Shown: positions 37,381-46,624, numbered from the stretch's first letter. The stretch: DNA of 64,000 bases from Pseudomonas fluorescens (GCF_040448305.1 NZ_CP148752.1:2232001-2296000); one strand, 5' to 3'. Program-made: numbers and translations. Notes: generated from the sequence alone by a model not told the origin.

Positions 37381-40212
37381 ATGTCCAACCGTGATATATC
37401 CCGGCGCTCGTTCCTTCAGGGCGGGCTGGTAGCGGGTGTGAGCGTGACGCTCACGCCATTGAGCAGCCAGGCGCTGGCTGCCTTGATGGAGAACAGCGTG
37501 ACCGTGCCGTCCGAGCAGTGGCTCGGCAACAATGGCAAGGCGCGCGCCCGTAACGATGCCTTGTCCAAGGTCTGCGGCAGCAAGGTCTTTGCCCGCGACA
37601 TCCGCGCCAAGGACATGCCGGGCTGGCCGCAGCAGCAAGGCCACGCCATGCTGCTGAAAACCATCAAGGCCGACCACATCTTTGCTGGCATCGACCTGTC
37701 GTGGCTCGGTGCCGAGTTACAACCGGACCGCATCGTCACCGCCGAAGACCTGGTCAAGGACGGTATCGTGTTCCCTGAGGAGCACGCCCCGGATCCACTG
37801 TTGCCGGCCGGCAAGGTGCCGATGTTCATCGGGCATCCGGTGGCGATCCTGATCTGGAACGACTTCGAGCGCTTCCGTCAGGCCAAGAACCAACTCAAGT
37901 TCAATGACAAGGCAATCCGCTACGGCGAGAAAGCGCCGTTCTACGAAGGCGATCCGTACGGCAGCTTCCGCTACGTGCGCGTTGGCGGCGCGACCTCGGC
38001 GGACGAAGACGAGTTCGCCAGCCTCAAGGATTCGATCCTGTTCCCGATGCTGAAAAACCGTCGTCCGGTGTGGAACTCCCAGCCGAACCTGCACGGCAAC
38101 CTGACCGAGCGCGGGTTGTTCTACGCCGAGCGCATGAAGCAGCAGATCGATACGCCGCCGGACAACTGGCTGGTGTTCGACGAGCGCTACAAGACCCCGT
38201 CGATCGAACCGGCCGCCCTGGAGCCGGACAACGGCAATGGCTGGTACGACCCGGCCACCAAGACCCTGCATTTCGTCGTCGCCACCCAGTGTCCGCTGGA
38301 AACCGCGACCGAGACCGCGAAGATGATCGCGCCGTCGCGTTTCGGCCTGGCCAACCTGAACATGCACCCGGGTTACACCGTCGGTTACGGCTCCAAGGAC
38401 CACAATATTTTCGTCTACTACGCAGCGCTGGCGGCGTTGTACGGCGCCGGTGTGCCGGTGCGCCTGGCCAACGACCGCTACGAGCAGTTCCAGAGCGGCA
38501 TCAAGCGTCACCCGTTCGATATCCGCTACCAACTGGCGGTGGACAAGACCGACCACAGCTTCAAGATTTTCCGCTCCGAGATGAGTGTCGACGGTGGCGG
38601 GCGAATCAACTACAGCCCGTCGGTGGCGGCGGTGGGCGCCACGGCGGCCCAGTCGATCTACTACATGCCGCAGAACGATCTGCAGGTCACGGCCTATCAC
38701 TCCCGCGCCGTTGAAGCCGGGTCGATGCGTGGCTATGGCACCCTGCAGAGCATGGCGGCGACCGAGATGATGGTCGACGAAATCGCCGATCGCCTGGGTG
38801 TCGATGCCATTGAGCTGCGCCGCAAGAACGCATTGCGCTCGGGCATGAAAAACACCCAGGGCGCGATCCCGGCCGGTGCCTTGCGCCTGCACGAGATTCT
38901 CGACAAGGCGGCCGTCCACGACACCTGGAAAAGCCGCGACGCGATCAAGAAACAACGCGAAGCCGCCGATCCGGACAACTGGTACGGGGTGGGTTTCGCC
39001 ATCTGCCAGAAAGACTTCGGCACCGGTTCCGAAGCGCCGATGGCCAGCATTGAATTCACTGCCGAAGGTCGCATCAGCCTGCGCCACATCGGTATCGAAA
39101 TCGGCACCGGCATGTCCACCTCCCAGGCCATGGTCGTGGCCGATTTCCTCGGTATTGCGGCGCACGAAGTGAAGACCGGCGAAACCGAATGGAAAGAGTT
39201 GCAGCTGGTCAGTGGCGGCAACCCGTACATCATGAGCCAGGCCGAGCAGGACAATTTCCTGCGCAATCCACGCTGGGTCGGCAAGGTCGCTTCGGCTTCG
39301 TCGGCCACCAACTCGGCGTACTACTTCAGCCACGCCACCCGTGAAGCGGCGCGCGTGCTGTTCAACCACGGCCTGTGGCCGGCGGCGATGGAGATCTGGC
39401 GCCAAGGCCCTTACGGCGGCCAGGCCAACCCTTACGTGGTGCGCCGCGAAGACGCCCATTGGGTCGACGGCAAGCTCACCGCCAACGGCATGGAGCCACT
39501 GCCATTCGCCATGCTCGCCAAGCGCGTTCACGAGCGTGGCCTGGTGAGCGGTGCCACCGTGCACGGTTTCAACCGCTGGAGCTGGGCCGAGGCCGAGTTC
39601 AGCATCGACGGCGTGCGTGAGCGCTTGCCGCTCGACGGCCTGGCCGTGAAGTACGGTGACGGTGCACCGAAGGCGAAGAAGGCGCAGATGAACAGCGCCG
39701 GTTTCCATCTGCTGGATCGGCAGGGCATCGCCTACCCGGCGACCCAGCTGAACAACGCGGCGGTGACTTACTACAGCCCGGTCGCGACGCTGGTGGAAGT
39801 GAAGGTCAACAAGGGTTCGAACGAAGTGTCGGTGCTCAACCATCACTCGTGGGTCGAGTGCGGTCGGGTGCTGGTGGAAGAACTGGTCAGGGGCCAGCTC
39901 GAAGGCGGGATCGCCATGGGCATCGGCCACGCGCTGATGGAAGAGATGCCGCTGTACGAAGGCGGGCCGGGGGAGGGTGACTGGAACTTCAACCGTTACC
40001 GCCTGCCGATGGCGCGCCACGTCGCGGTGTGGAAACAGACGGCGGACATCCTGCCGCCATTGTCGCCAAGCGACCCGTCCAAGGGCATCGCCGAGGTAGT
40101 GATGATCCCGGTGGTCGGTGCCATCGGCAACGCCGTGGCCCATGCCATCGGTAAACGTGTCCGCGACCTGCCTATCACTTCTGCACGCATCAAGGAGGCC
40201 CTCAATGGCTAA
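37381..40212 (+). CDS. Tat-exported molybdopterin-binding oxidoreductase, large subunit
   Basis: A 943-residue catalytic subunit of the xanthine oxidase family. A twin-arginine signal (SRRSFLQGGLVAGVSVTLT) sits at residues 8-26, so the folded, cofactor-loaded enzyme is exported. The molybdenum-binding domains follow from about residue 260, with MHPGYTVGYGSKDHN, AVEAGSMRGYGTLQSMAATE, GIEIGTGMSTSQAM and EVVMIPVVGAIGNAVAHAI. It most resembles aldehyde/isoquinoline-1-oxidoreductase beta chains, but the substrate is not readable. Its 3' end overlaps the iron-sulfur subunit by eight bases. No FAD subunit is encoded; electrons should go to the cytochrome c gene downstream. Confidence 0.88.
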   Translation: MSNRDISRRSFLQGGLVAGVSVTLTPLSSQALAALMENSVTVPSEQWLGNNGKARARNDALSKVCGSKVFARDIRAKDMPGWPQQQGHAMLLKTIKADHIFAGIDLSWLGAELQPDRIVTAEDLVKDGIVFPEEHAPDPLLPAGKVPMFIGHPVAILIWNDFERFRQAKNQLKFNDKAIRYGEKAPFYEGDPYGSFRYVRVGGATSADEDEFASLKDSILFPMLKNRRPVWNSQPNLHGNLTERGLFYAERMKQQIDTPPDNWLVFDERYKTPSIEPAALEPDNGNGWYDPATKTLHFVVATQCPLETATETAKMIAPSRFGLANLNMHPGYTVGYGSKDHNIFVYYAALAALYGAGVPVRLANDRYEQFQSGIKRHPFDIRYQLAVDKTDHSFKIFRSEMSVDGGGRINYSPSVAAVGATAAQSIYYMPQNDLQVTAYHSRAVEAGSMRGYGTLQSMAATEMMVDEIADRLGVDAIELRRKNALRSGMKNTQGAIPAGALRLHEILDKAAVHDTWKSRDAIKKQREAADPDNWYGVGFAICQKDFGTGSEAPMASIEFTAEGRISLRHIGIEIGTGMSTSQAMVVADFLGIAAHEVKTGETEWKELQLVSGGNPYIMSQAEQDNFLRNPRWVGKVASASSATNSAYYFSHATREAARVLFNHGLWPAAMEIWRQGPYGGQANPYVVRREDAHWVDGKLTANGMEPLPFAMLAKRVHERGLVSGATVHGFNRWSWAEAEFSIDGVRERLPLDGLAVKYGDGAPKAKKAQMNSAGFHLLDRQGIAYPATQLNNAAVTYYSPVATLVEVKVNKGSNEVSVLNHHSWVECGRVLVEELVRGQLEGGIAMGIGHALMEEMPLYEGGPGEGDWNFNRYRLPMARHVAVWKQTADILPPLSPSDPSKGIAEVVMIPVVGAIGNAVAHAIGKRVRDLPITSARIKEALNG

Positions 40213-40744
40213 CCGTCCGCTTCAACTGACCCTCAACGGTCAATCCGTCGGCCCGGTGGACATCCCTGATGACCTGCCGATGATCGACTACCTGCACGAA
40301 TACAAGAACCTCACCGGTTCGCGCCTGGGCTGTGGCCAGGGCATCTGCCACGCCTGTGTGGTGATCGTCGACAACCCGGACGGCACCAGCGAAGAAGTGC
40401 GCACCTGCATCACTGGCGCACACTATTTCGAAGGCAAGAAGGTCCGGACCATCGAAGGCCATGCGACCCGCGACGAGCAGGGCAAGGTCACCGAGCTGAA
40501 CCCGATCCAGCAGCGCTTCGTCGATGAGTTCGCCTTCCAGTGCAGCTACTGTGCACCGGGTTTCGTCAACGCCGCGACGGTGTTGGTGGAGAAGCTGCAG
40601 CGCCAGCCAATCGTCAAGAGCCAGCTGGAAAAAGTCATCGAGGACAGCCTCGGTCATCACATCTGCCGTTGCACCGGGTACGTGCGCTACTACAGCGCCA
40701 CCCGCAACGTGCTGACCGATCTCGGCCTGGTCAAGGAGGGTTAA
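40205..40744 (+). CDS. [2Fe-2S] subunit of molybdenum hydroxylase
   Basis: The small subunit, 179 residues, of the xanthine-oxidase-family enzyme. The plant-ferredoxin-like cluster is bound by Cys43, Cys48, Cys51 (GCGQGICHAC) and Cys68. The second, C-terminal cluster uses Cys113, Cys116, Cys154 and Cys156 (CSYC...CRC), which also contacts the molybdopterin. All eight ligands are present. It starts inside the end of the large-subunit gene and ends two bases before the cytochrome ATG. It lacks its own signal and would be co-exported with the Tat-signal subunit. Confidence 0.95.
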   Translation: MANRPLQLTLNGQSVGPVDIPDDLPMIDYLHEYKNLTGSRLGCGQGICHACVVIVDNPDGTSEEVRTCITGAHYFEGKKVRTIEGHATRDEQGKVTELNPIQQRFVDEFAFQCSYCAPGFVNAATVLVEKLQRQPIVKSQLEKVIEDSLGHHICRCTGYVRYYSATRNVLTDLGLVKEG

Positions 40745-40746
40745 GC

Positions 40747-41985
40747 ATGAAGCTTCTACTTAGCCGCCTGGCGTTGGCGGTTGGTCTGGCTGCGCCTGTG
40801 GTAGCGGCTCACGCGGATGATGCGCAGGTCAAGCAAGGCGAGTACCTCGCCCGCGCCGCCGACTGCATGGCGTGCCACACCGCACCGGGTGGCGCGCCCT
40901 ATGCGGGCGGCCTGCCGATCGTGTCGCCGTTCGGCACGATCTACGGCACCAACATCACCCCGAGCAAAGAGCACGGCATCGGCCTGTACAACGATGACGA
41001 GTTCTTCGCCGCGCTGACCGAAGGCAAGCGCCGCGATGGCGCGAACCTGTATCCGGCAATGCCGTACACCTCGTATCACCTGATCCCGCGTGCAGATTCC
41101 GACGCGATTCATGCCTACCTGAAAACCGTCGAGCCGATCGAGCGCGCCGCGCCGGTCACCAGCCTGAGCTTCCCGTTCAACGTGCGCCTGGGCCTGATGG
41201 GTTGGAACATGATGTACGGCAAGGACGTGAAGCTGGAGCCTGCCGAAGGCAAGAGCGAAGCCTGGAAACGCGGCCAGTACATGGTCGACGTGCTGGGTCA
41301 CTGTGGCGAGTGCCACACGCCTCGCGGTCTGCCCGGTGCGATGCAGATGGACAAGCGCATGACCGGTGGCATTCTCAATGGTTATCTGGCACCGAGCCTG
41401 CTGGCCACTGACCTGGCGGCCCGAGGCTGGAATCATCAGGACCTGAGCTCGTTCCTCAAGCACGGCATGAGCGCCCAGGGCACGATGTTCAACGAGATGT
41501 TCCCGGTGTTCCACAACAGCACTCAGGGCCTCACTGATCCGGATTTGGCCGCCATGGCGACGTTCCTGCTCGGCGATCAGCCGCCAGCGGCGAAAGTCCT
41601 CACTGAAGTGCCTTTCGACAAGCTGAGCCCAAGCGCCCAGCGCGGCCGTCAGGAATATTTGAATGTCTGCGCCGGTTGCCACGCGCCAGGTGGCGAGGGC
41701 AAGCCGCACATCGCGGTAGCCATGCGTGGCAACACCACACTGCGCCTGGAAGATCCGCGCAACCTGGTACGGGTGATCGACGACGGTATCGGTGAGCAGA
41801 AGTTCTCCGGGTTCGAACACATGCAACCGATGCCGGGATTTGTCGACAAGTTGAGCGACGCGCAACTTACGGATCTACTGAACTACCTGCGTCAGGGTTG
41901 GGGCGGTCAGCCGAATGATCTGGCTGTAAACGACGTGCAGAAGTTGCGGGCCGATGCGCCGCCGCTCGAGCACAAGGCCCACTGA
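40747..41985 (+). CDS. Triheme cytochrome c electron acceptor
   Basis: A 412-residue periplasmic cytochrome c with a Sec signal (about 1-22, LAVGLAAPVVAAHA). Three heme-binding sites are CMACH near residue 38, CGECH near 186 and CAGCH near 310. Distal methionines are likely in the segments after each heme. Such triheme subunits pass electrons from alcohol, sorbitol or aldehyde dehydrogenases to quinol oxidase. Here it should accept electrons from the molybdenum enzyme upstream in place of an FAD subunit. AAGGAGGGTTAAGC provides a strong ribosome site. Confidence 0.94.
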   Translation: MKLLLSRLALAVGLAAPVVAAHADDAQVKQGEYLARAADCMACHTAPGGAPYAGGLPIVSPFGTIYGTNITPSKEHGIGLYNDDEFFAALTEGKRRDGANLYPAMPYTSYHLIPRADSDAIHAYLKTVEPIERAAPVTSLSFPFNVRLGLMGWNMMYGKDVKLEPAEGKSEAWKRGQYMVDVLGHCGECHTPRGLPGAMQMDKRMTGGILNGYLAPSLLATDLAARGWNHQDLSSFLKHGMSAQGTMFNEMFPVFHNSTQGLTDPDLAAMATFLLGDQPPAAKVLTEVPFDKLSPSAQRGRQEYLNVCAGCHAPGGEGKPHIAVAMRGNTTLRLEDPRNLVRVIDDGIGEQKFSGFEHMQPMPGFVDKLSDAQLTDLLNYLRQGWGGQPNDLAVNDVQKLRADAPPLEHKAH

Positions 41986-41986
41986 T

Positions 41987-42958
41987 ATGCAGCATCTGGA
42001 TCTGCAAGTGATACGCCGGGCGCTGGAGTGGTCGGCGGCCGGTCAGCGCATCTGGTTGTGTACGGTGCTGGCCACTTATGGTTCGGCACCGCGCGCACCG
42101 GGTTCGCTGCTGGCGGTGAACACGCAGGGGCACTGGATTGGCTCGTTGTCCGGTGGCTGTGTCGAGGAAGACTTTCTCGAGCGAGTCGCCGAGGGCGCGT
42201 TTCTGGAGCCGGTCAGCGTTGTTCGTTACGGCGAAGGCGACGATCCACGCTCGCGCGTCAGCCTGCCCTGTGGCGGGGTGCTGGATGTGCTGGTCGAGAA
42301 GCTTGACGCCGATTGCGAGGTGCAAGCGCATCTGCGGGAGCTTGAGTCGGCGTTGCTGGGCCGGCGTCGGTTGATCCGCGAGGTTGATTTGCTCAGCGGT
42401 GCGCGCAGCCTGTTCGATGATCGTGAACAGGGTGTGCGAATCGAACGTGAAATCGACCGGGTGCGCGTGCGCGTCGGCGCGGCCCAGCGCTTGCTGCTGG
42501 CGGGGTATTCCAGTGTCGCCCAGGCCTGTGCGGAGTTTGCCGTGGGGCTTGGGTTCGAGGTGATTCTGTGTGACCCGCGGGACGAAGTGCTGGAAGGCGT
42601 CGTGCTGGAAAACGTGGAGATTCGGCGCCAACTGCCGTCGGTGTTCATCGCCGATGGCGGCTGTCACAGCGACACGGCGGTGGTGGCGTTGACCCACGAT
42701 CCACGCATCGATGACCTGGCGATGATGGAGGCAGTGCGCACCGAAGCGTTTTACATCGGTGTGATGGGCTCCATGCAGACCTCGCAAAAGCGCTTCGAGC
42801 GCTTGCGGCGTATTGGTGGACTGGGGGATGTCGAGTTGGGGCGGATTCATGCGCCCATTGGGCTGAACCTGGGCAGCAAGACGCCGGCAGAGATTGCTTT
42901 GGCGGTGCTGGCCGATATCTTGCGGATTCGAAGCGGTATCCCACGAGATCGTCTCTAA
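41987..42958 (+). CDS. XdhC/CoxI-family molybdenum cofactor maturation factor
   Basis: A 323-residue XdhC-type protein. Such proteins sulfurate and deliver the molybdenum cofactor to xanthine-oxidase-family enzymes before export. The N-terminal XdhC_CoxI domain has LATYGSAPRAPGSLLAV and GSLSGGCVEEDFLE, with the conserved cysteine. A C-terminal Rossmann-like domain has LLLAGYSSVAQACAEFAVGL and HDPRIDDLAMM...YIGVMGS. It starts one base after the cytochrome stop and closes the four-gene operon, which confirms that the enzyme needs the mono-oxo/sulfurated cofactor. Confidence 0.93.
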   Translation: MQHLDLQVIRRALEWSAAGQRIWLCTVLATYGSAPRAPGSLLAVNTQGHWIGSLSGGCVEEDFLERVAEGAFLEPVSVVRYGEGDDPRSRVSLPCGGVLDVLVEKLDADCEVQAHLRELESALLGRRRLIREVDLLSGARSLFDDREQGVRIEREIDRVRVRVGAAQRLLLAGYSSVAQACAEFAVGLGFEVILCDPRDEVLEGVVLENVEIRRQLPSVFIADGGCHSDTAVVALTHDPRIDDLAMMEAVRTEAFYIGVMGSMQTSQKRFERLRRIGGLGDVELGRIHAPIGLNLGSKTPAEIALAVLADILRIRSGIPRDRL

Positions 42959-42969
42959 CCCAAAACCCC

Positions 42970-43073
42970 TGTGGGAGCGAGCCTGCTCGCGATGAGGTCG
43001 TAGCATCCAACATATTCGTTGGCTGCTAGACCGATATCGTCGGATCGCCGCCCGGAGCCGGCTCGCTCCTACA
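42970..43073. repeat. REP-like element, copy 5
   Basis: TGTGGGAGCGAGCCTGCTCG at 42970 matches the half-unit of copies 1-3. The opposite half at about 43050-43073 (CCGGAGCCGGCTCGCTCC) is diverged. It lies between the converging xdhC-like and puuB-like genes. Confidence 0.8.
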
Positions 43074-43089
43074 ATGTATTGCGTGCCGC

Positions 43090-44373
43090 TTAGTACCCGA
43101 ACCTGTCGCGCAATCCGTAGTACCAGGCGCCCAGCGCCGCGAACGGGGTACGCAGCATTTGTCCGCCCGGGAACGGGTAGTGAGGCAGCTCGGCAAACGC
43201 ATCAAAACGTTCTGCCTGGCCGCGTAATGCTTCGGCCAGCACCTTGCCCGCCAAATGCGTGTAGGTCACCCCATGGCCGCTACAACCCTGGGAATAGTAG
43301 ATGTTGTCGCCCAGCCGTCCGACCTGGGGCAGACGCGACAACGTCAGCAGGAAGTTGCCCGTCCACGCGTAATCGATCTTCACGTCCTTGAGTTGCGGGA
43401 ATGCCTTGAGCATCTTCGGCCGGATGATCGCTTCGATATTCGCCGGATCCCGCGCGCCATACACCACGCCACCACCGAAAATCAGGCGCTTGTCGCCGCT
43501 GAGGCGGTAGTAGTCGAGCAAGTAATTGCAGTCTTCGACACAGTAATCCTGGGGCAGCAGGGTCTTCGCCAGTTCTTCGCCCAATGGCTCGGTGGTAATC
43601 ACCTGTGTACCGCAAGGCATCGACTTGGCGGCCAGTTCCGGCACCAGGTTGCCCAGATAAGCGTTGCCGGCGACGATGATGAATTTGGCCCGGACCTTGC
43701 CCTGCGGCGTGTGCACCACCGGATTCGCGCCGCGCACGATGCGCACAGCGGGCGACTGCTCGTAAATCGTGCCACCCAGGGACTCGACCGCCGCCGCTTC
43801 ACCCAGCGCCAGGTTAAGCGGATGGATGTGGCCGCCACTCATGTCGAGCATCCCGCCGACGTACTGATCACAAGCCACTACTTCGCGAATGCGGCGTTGA
43901 TCCATCAGCTCAAGCTGGGTATGTCCGAAACGCTCCCACAGGCGCTTCTGGGATTCGAGATGCCCCATCTGCTTGGCGGTCATCGCGGCGAACACGCCAC
44001 CGTCCTTCAAGTCACACTGAATGTTGTACCTGGCGACTCGCTCACGAATGATTCGCCCACCCTCGAACGCCATCTGCCCCAGCAACTGGGCCTGCTTGGG
44101 ACCGACCGTGCGCTCGATGACATCGATATCGCGGCTATAGCTGTTAACGATCTGGCCGCCATTACGCCCGGACGCCCCGAAACCCACCCTGGCGGCTTCG
44201 AGCACCGTGACCTTGAAGCCGTTCTCCAGCAGAAACAGGGCAGAGGACAGCCCCGTATAACCGGCGCCAATTACACAGACATCGGTCTCCACGTCATCCT
44301 GCAACGCCGGGCGCGGTGGAACCGCATTGGCCGATGCGGCGTAGTAGGACTCGGGGTAGGGAGTGTTAGCCAT
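43090..44373 (-). CDS. FAD-dependent amine oxidase, PuuB-like (gamma-glutamylputrescine oxidase family)
   Basis: A DAO-family flavoprotein of 427 residues. The Rossmann motif is VCVIGAGYTGLSSALFLLE near residue 32, followed by GFGASGRNGGQIVNSYS, which in this family holds the FAD. The C-terminal segment has PQVGRLGDNIYYSQGCSGHG. The start PYPESYYAASANA is characteristic of gamma-glutamylputrescine oxidases, which oxidise the amine to an aldehyde with release of ammonia and peroxide. Glycine/D-amino-acid oxidases are related alternatives. It stands alone on the minus strand, 184 bases from tRNA-Val, with no other polyamine gene nearby. Confidence 0.85.
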   Translation of the reverse strand: MANTPYPESYYAASANAVPPRPALQDDVETDVCVIGAGYTGLSSALFLLENGFKVTVLEAARVGFGASGRNGGQIVNSYSRDIDVIERTVGPKQAQLLGQMAFEGGRIIRERVARYNIQCDLKDGGVFAAMTAKQMGHLESQKRLWERFGHTQLELMDQRRIREVVACDQYVGGMLDMSGGHIHPLNLALGEAAAVESLGGTIYEQSPAVRIVRGANPVVHTPQGKVRAKFIIVAGNAYLGNLVPELAAKSMPCGTQVITTEPLGEELAKTLLPQDYCVEDCNYLLDYYRLSGDKRLIFGGGVVYGARDPANIEAIIRPKMLKAFPQLKDVKIDYAWTGNFLLTLSRLPQVGRLGDNIYYSQGCSGHGVTYTHLAGKVLAEALRGQAERFDAFAELPHYPFPGGQMLRTPFAALGAWYYGLRDRFGY

Positions 44374-44516
44374 CCGGCAGCCTCTGTTTAATATATTTTA
44401 CGAGTGCATCGATCCTACCCGAGTTGAAAATCGCCCGCCAGCCACCCGGAAAATCTTCTTTGCACGCGCAAAATTAAATATTTTGCATATTCATAGGGTT
44501 AGCTCGAAAAAAGGTG

Positions 44517-44544
44517 TTGACACCCCTCCGGAATTCCGTAGAAT
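44517..44544 (+). promoter_or_regulatory. tRNA-Val(GAC) promoter
   Basis: Perfect -35 TTGACA (44517-44522), 16-base spacer and -10 TAGAAT (44539-44544), 13 bases before the tRNA gene. Confidence 0.85.
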
Positions 44545-44557
44545 GCCGCCTCACAGC

Positions 44558-44634
44558 AGGCACGTAGCTCAGTTGGTTAGAGCACCACCTTGACATGGTG
44601 GGGGTCGTTGGTTCGAGTCCAATCGCGCCTACCA
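44558..44634 (+). tRNA. tRNA-Val(GAC)
   Basis: A 77-base cloverleaf. The acceptor AGGCACG faces CGCGCCT with one A-C mismatch, the anticodon loop CTTGACA carries GAC, the T arm is GTTGGTTCGAGTCCAAT, and ACCA ends the gene. Its last 13 bases begin the direct repeat that recurs at 49030. Confidence 0.95.
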
Positions 44635-44697
44635 AACAAAATCCGCTCTGCTGGGCGGTCTAGAAGGGCTCACCGAAAGGTGGGCCCTTTTTTGTTG
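44622..44697 (+). repeat. Direct repeat 1 (tRNA-Val 3' end plus terminator), possible att site
   Basis: This 76-base segment runs from the tRNA 3' end through the terminator and matches 49030-49104 at about nine of ten positions. The tRNA-adjacent copy keeps the functional tRNA end. The arrangement is that of an integration site in a tRNA gene. Confidence 0.75.
44664..44693 (+). terminator. tRNA-Val terminator
   Basis: The stem AAGGGCTCACC-GAAA-GGTGGGCCCTT, with six T counting from the stem end, lies 30 bases after the tRNA. The group II intron starts four bases later. Confidence 0.92.
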
Positions 44698-46616
44698 GTG
44701 CGCCAGGCATGGCGCGTTGCGCGAAGCGCAACCAGCTTGGCTGTGGTGGCCACGCTGGTGACTTGGAGGTGAAAGTCCTCTACACACCCGGCAAGGGGAA
44801 GTGTTAGCCAGAGGCAAGGGTGTCGCGGGCGACTGCGAATCTGAAGGAAGCCCGAGGCAAAATGCTGGCCTGACGAACAGGAAGCGGATAGAGGCGGCGC
44901 AGCGGGGTAAGAAGGCCAATATCTTCAAAGCCCAATACTTGCACGGAACGCTGTGACGTAGATCCGACAGGCATAAGCAGGAAGGTCGCGCGAATTACCC
45001 TGGGAGATCTGTGGGTTTGCCACTGTGCTACCGAGCGTCGAGAGGCGACGGGATGAGCCCACAGAAGTCAGCTGAGGCCGTAGTAAGTGGCGGATTACCG
45101 CGTCACCAAGGGCCGAACAGGTTATGCCGCCAGTAGGCGTCAGAGTCTCGTCGAATGTTGAAACGCAGAATATTCTCCAAGAGAAAACTGTTACCCCAGG
45201 TCCTGGACGGTATCCGAGGATGAAGGCTGACAGGGCGCAAACATCGACGGCGTCTGTGGCGTGGACGAACGCGGAGCCGGACACGCTGATGGTGCGGGTG
45301 CTTGCACCCGCCAACCTCAAGCGTGCGTATCAACGCGTGGTCAGCAACAAGGGCGCACCGGGTGCCGATGGCATGACGGTCGACCAGCTGGCGGGCTACG
45401 TGAAACAGTATTGGCCGATCCTCAAGACTCGGCTGCTGGCCGGCGAATACCACCCGCAAGGTGTACGCGCCGTCGATATCCCCAAACCCAAAGGCGGCAC
45501 AAGACAGCTGGGTATCCCCAGCGTCGTGGATCGCCTGATCCAGCAGGCGCTGCTGCAACAGCTCACGCCAATCTTCGATCCGCTGTTTTCGGACTACAGC
45601 TACGGCTTTCGTCCGGGCAGAAGCACTCATCAAGCCATCGAAACCGCCCGCGCCCATGTGGCGGCGGGCCACCGCTGGTGCGTGGAACTCGATCTGGAGA
45701 AGTTCTTTGATCGGGTCAACCACGATGTATTGATGGTCTACATCGAGCGTCAAATCGAAGATAAACGTGTGCTTATGCTGATCCGTCGTTATCTCGAAGC
45801 GGGAATGATGTCGGGCGGGATCGCCAGCCGACGGCAGGAAGGGACGCCGCAAGGCGGCCCGCTCTCACCGTTGTTGTCGAACATCCTGCTCAATGAACTC
45901 GACCGCGAACTGGAACGGCGGGGCCATCGTTTTGTACGCTATGCCGACGACGCCAACATTTATGTGCGCAGTCGTCGTGCTGGCGAGCGAGTGCTGGTCA
46001 GGGTTGAGCGCTTCCTGAATCAACGCCTGAAACTGACGTTGAATCAAGAAAAGAGCCGAGTAGCACGGCCGTGGGCGTGTGATTACTTGGGTTACGGGAT
46101 GAGCCTGCATAAACAGCCGAGGCTGAAAGTAGCTACGATGAGCCTGAATCGCTTGCGCGATCGGCTCAGAGAACTGCTGCGCGGAGCGCGGGGCCACAAG
46201 ATGGCAAGCGTCATTGAACGGATTAACCCGGTGTTACGTGGTTGGGCGGGTTACTTCAAGCTCAGCCAGAGCAACCGCCCCCTTGAGGAGTTGGATGGCT
46301 GGATGCGCCGTAAACTTCGCTGTGTCATTTGGCGTCAATGGAAGCAGCGCCCAACGAGGGCGCGCAACCTGATACGTCTGGGGATCAGCGAAACACGCGC
46401 CTGCAAATCAGCGTTCAACGGGCGCGGGCCATGGTGGAATTCGGGAGCGTCACATATGAATCACGCGCTGCCGAAGAAGCTGTGGGACAGCCTGGGGCTG
46501 GTCCCAATACTGGATACGATAAAACGGCTTAACCGCATAACCTGAACCGCCGTATACGGACCCGTACGTACGGTGGTGTGAGAGGACGGCGGCTGTGAAG
46601 CCGCCTCCTACTCGAT
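44698..46616 (+). mobile_element. Group II intron with reverse transcriptase/maturase
   Basis: A complete-looking retroelement of about 1.9 kb. The 5' end starts with GTGCGCC directly behind the tRNA-Val terminator. Some 425 bases of structured, non-coding ribozyme domains precede the intron-encoded protein (45124-46545). After the stop come a domain V-like hairpin (about 46546-46580, CCGCCGTATACGG with its partner CGTACGTACGGTGG) and a domain VI-like hairpin (GGCGGC-TGTGAA-GCCGCC) with a bulged A. The end CTACTCGAT lies near 46616. The ends are inferred by pattern and may be off by a few bases. Same strand as the tRNA. Confidence 0.88.
45124..46545 (+). CDS. ltrA: Group II intron-encoded reverse transcriptase/maturase
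   Basis: A 473-residue intron protein that helps splicing and copies the intron into new sites. The N-terminal RT-0/RT region is NLKRAYQRVVSNKGAPGADG. The fingers-palm part has YGFRPGRSTHQAIE and WCVELDLEKFFDRVNHD, and the catalytic YADD is at residues 273-276. The maturase (X) domain is seen in VLRGWAGYFKLS and MRRKLRCVIWRQWKQRP. The C-terminus ends in GPWWNSGASHMNHALPKK with no HNH endonuclease. A later in-frame start (MKADRAQ, 45220) is possible. The frame is intact, so the element may still be active. Confidence 0.95.
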   Translation: MPPVGVRVSSNVETQNILQEKTVTPGPGRYPRMKADRAQTSTASVAWTNAEPDTLMVRVLAPANLKRAYQRVVSNKGAPGADGMTVDQLAGYVKQYWPILKTRLLAGEYHPQGVRAVDIPKPKGGTRQLGIPSVVDRLIQQALLQQLTPIFDPLFSDYSYGFRPGRSTHQAIETARAHVAAGHRWCVELDLEKFFDRVNHDVLMVYIERQIEDKRVLMLIRRYLEAGMMSGGIASRRQEGTPQGGPLSPLLSNILLNELDRELERRGHRFVRYADDANIYVRSRRAGERVLVRVERFLNQRLKLTLNQEKSRVARPWACDYLGYGMSLHKQPRLKVATMSLNRLRDRLRELLRGARGHKMASVIERINPVLRGWAGYFKLSQSNRPLEELDGWMRRKLRCVIWRQWKQRPTRARNLIRLGISETRACKSAFNGRGPWWNSGASHMNHALPKKLWDSLGLVPILDTIKRLNRIT

Positions 46617-46624
46617 TCTGCGAT

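Noticed and set aside
37717..40143. 808-codon minus-strand frame opposite the molybdenum hydroxylase
   Set aside because: Antisense shadow without recognisable domain; the plus-strand gene has signal, motifs and operon partners.
44641..44772. Short plus-strand frames running from the tRNA into the intron
   Set aside because: They overlap the tRNA, its terminator and the structured 5' part of the ribozyme.
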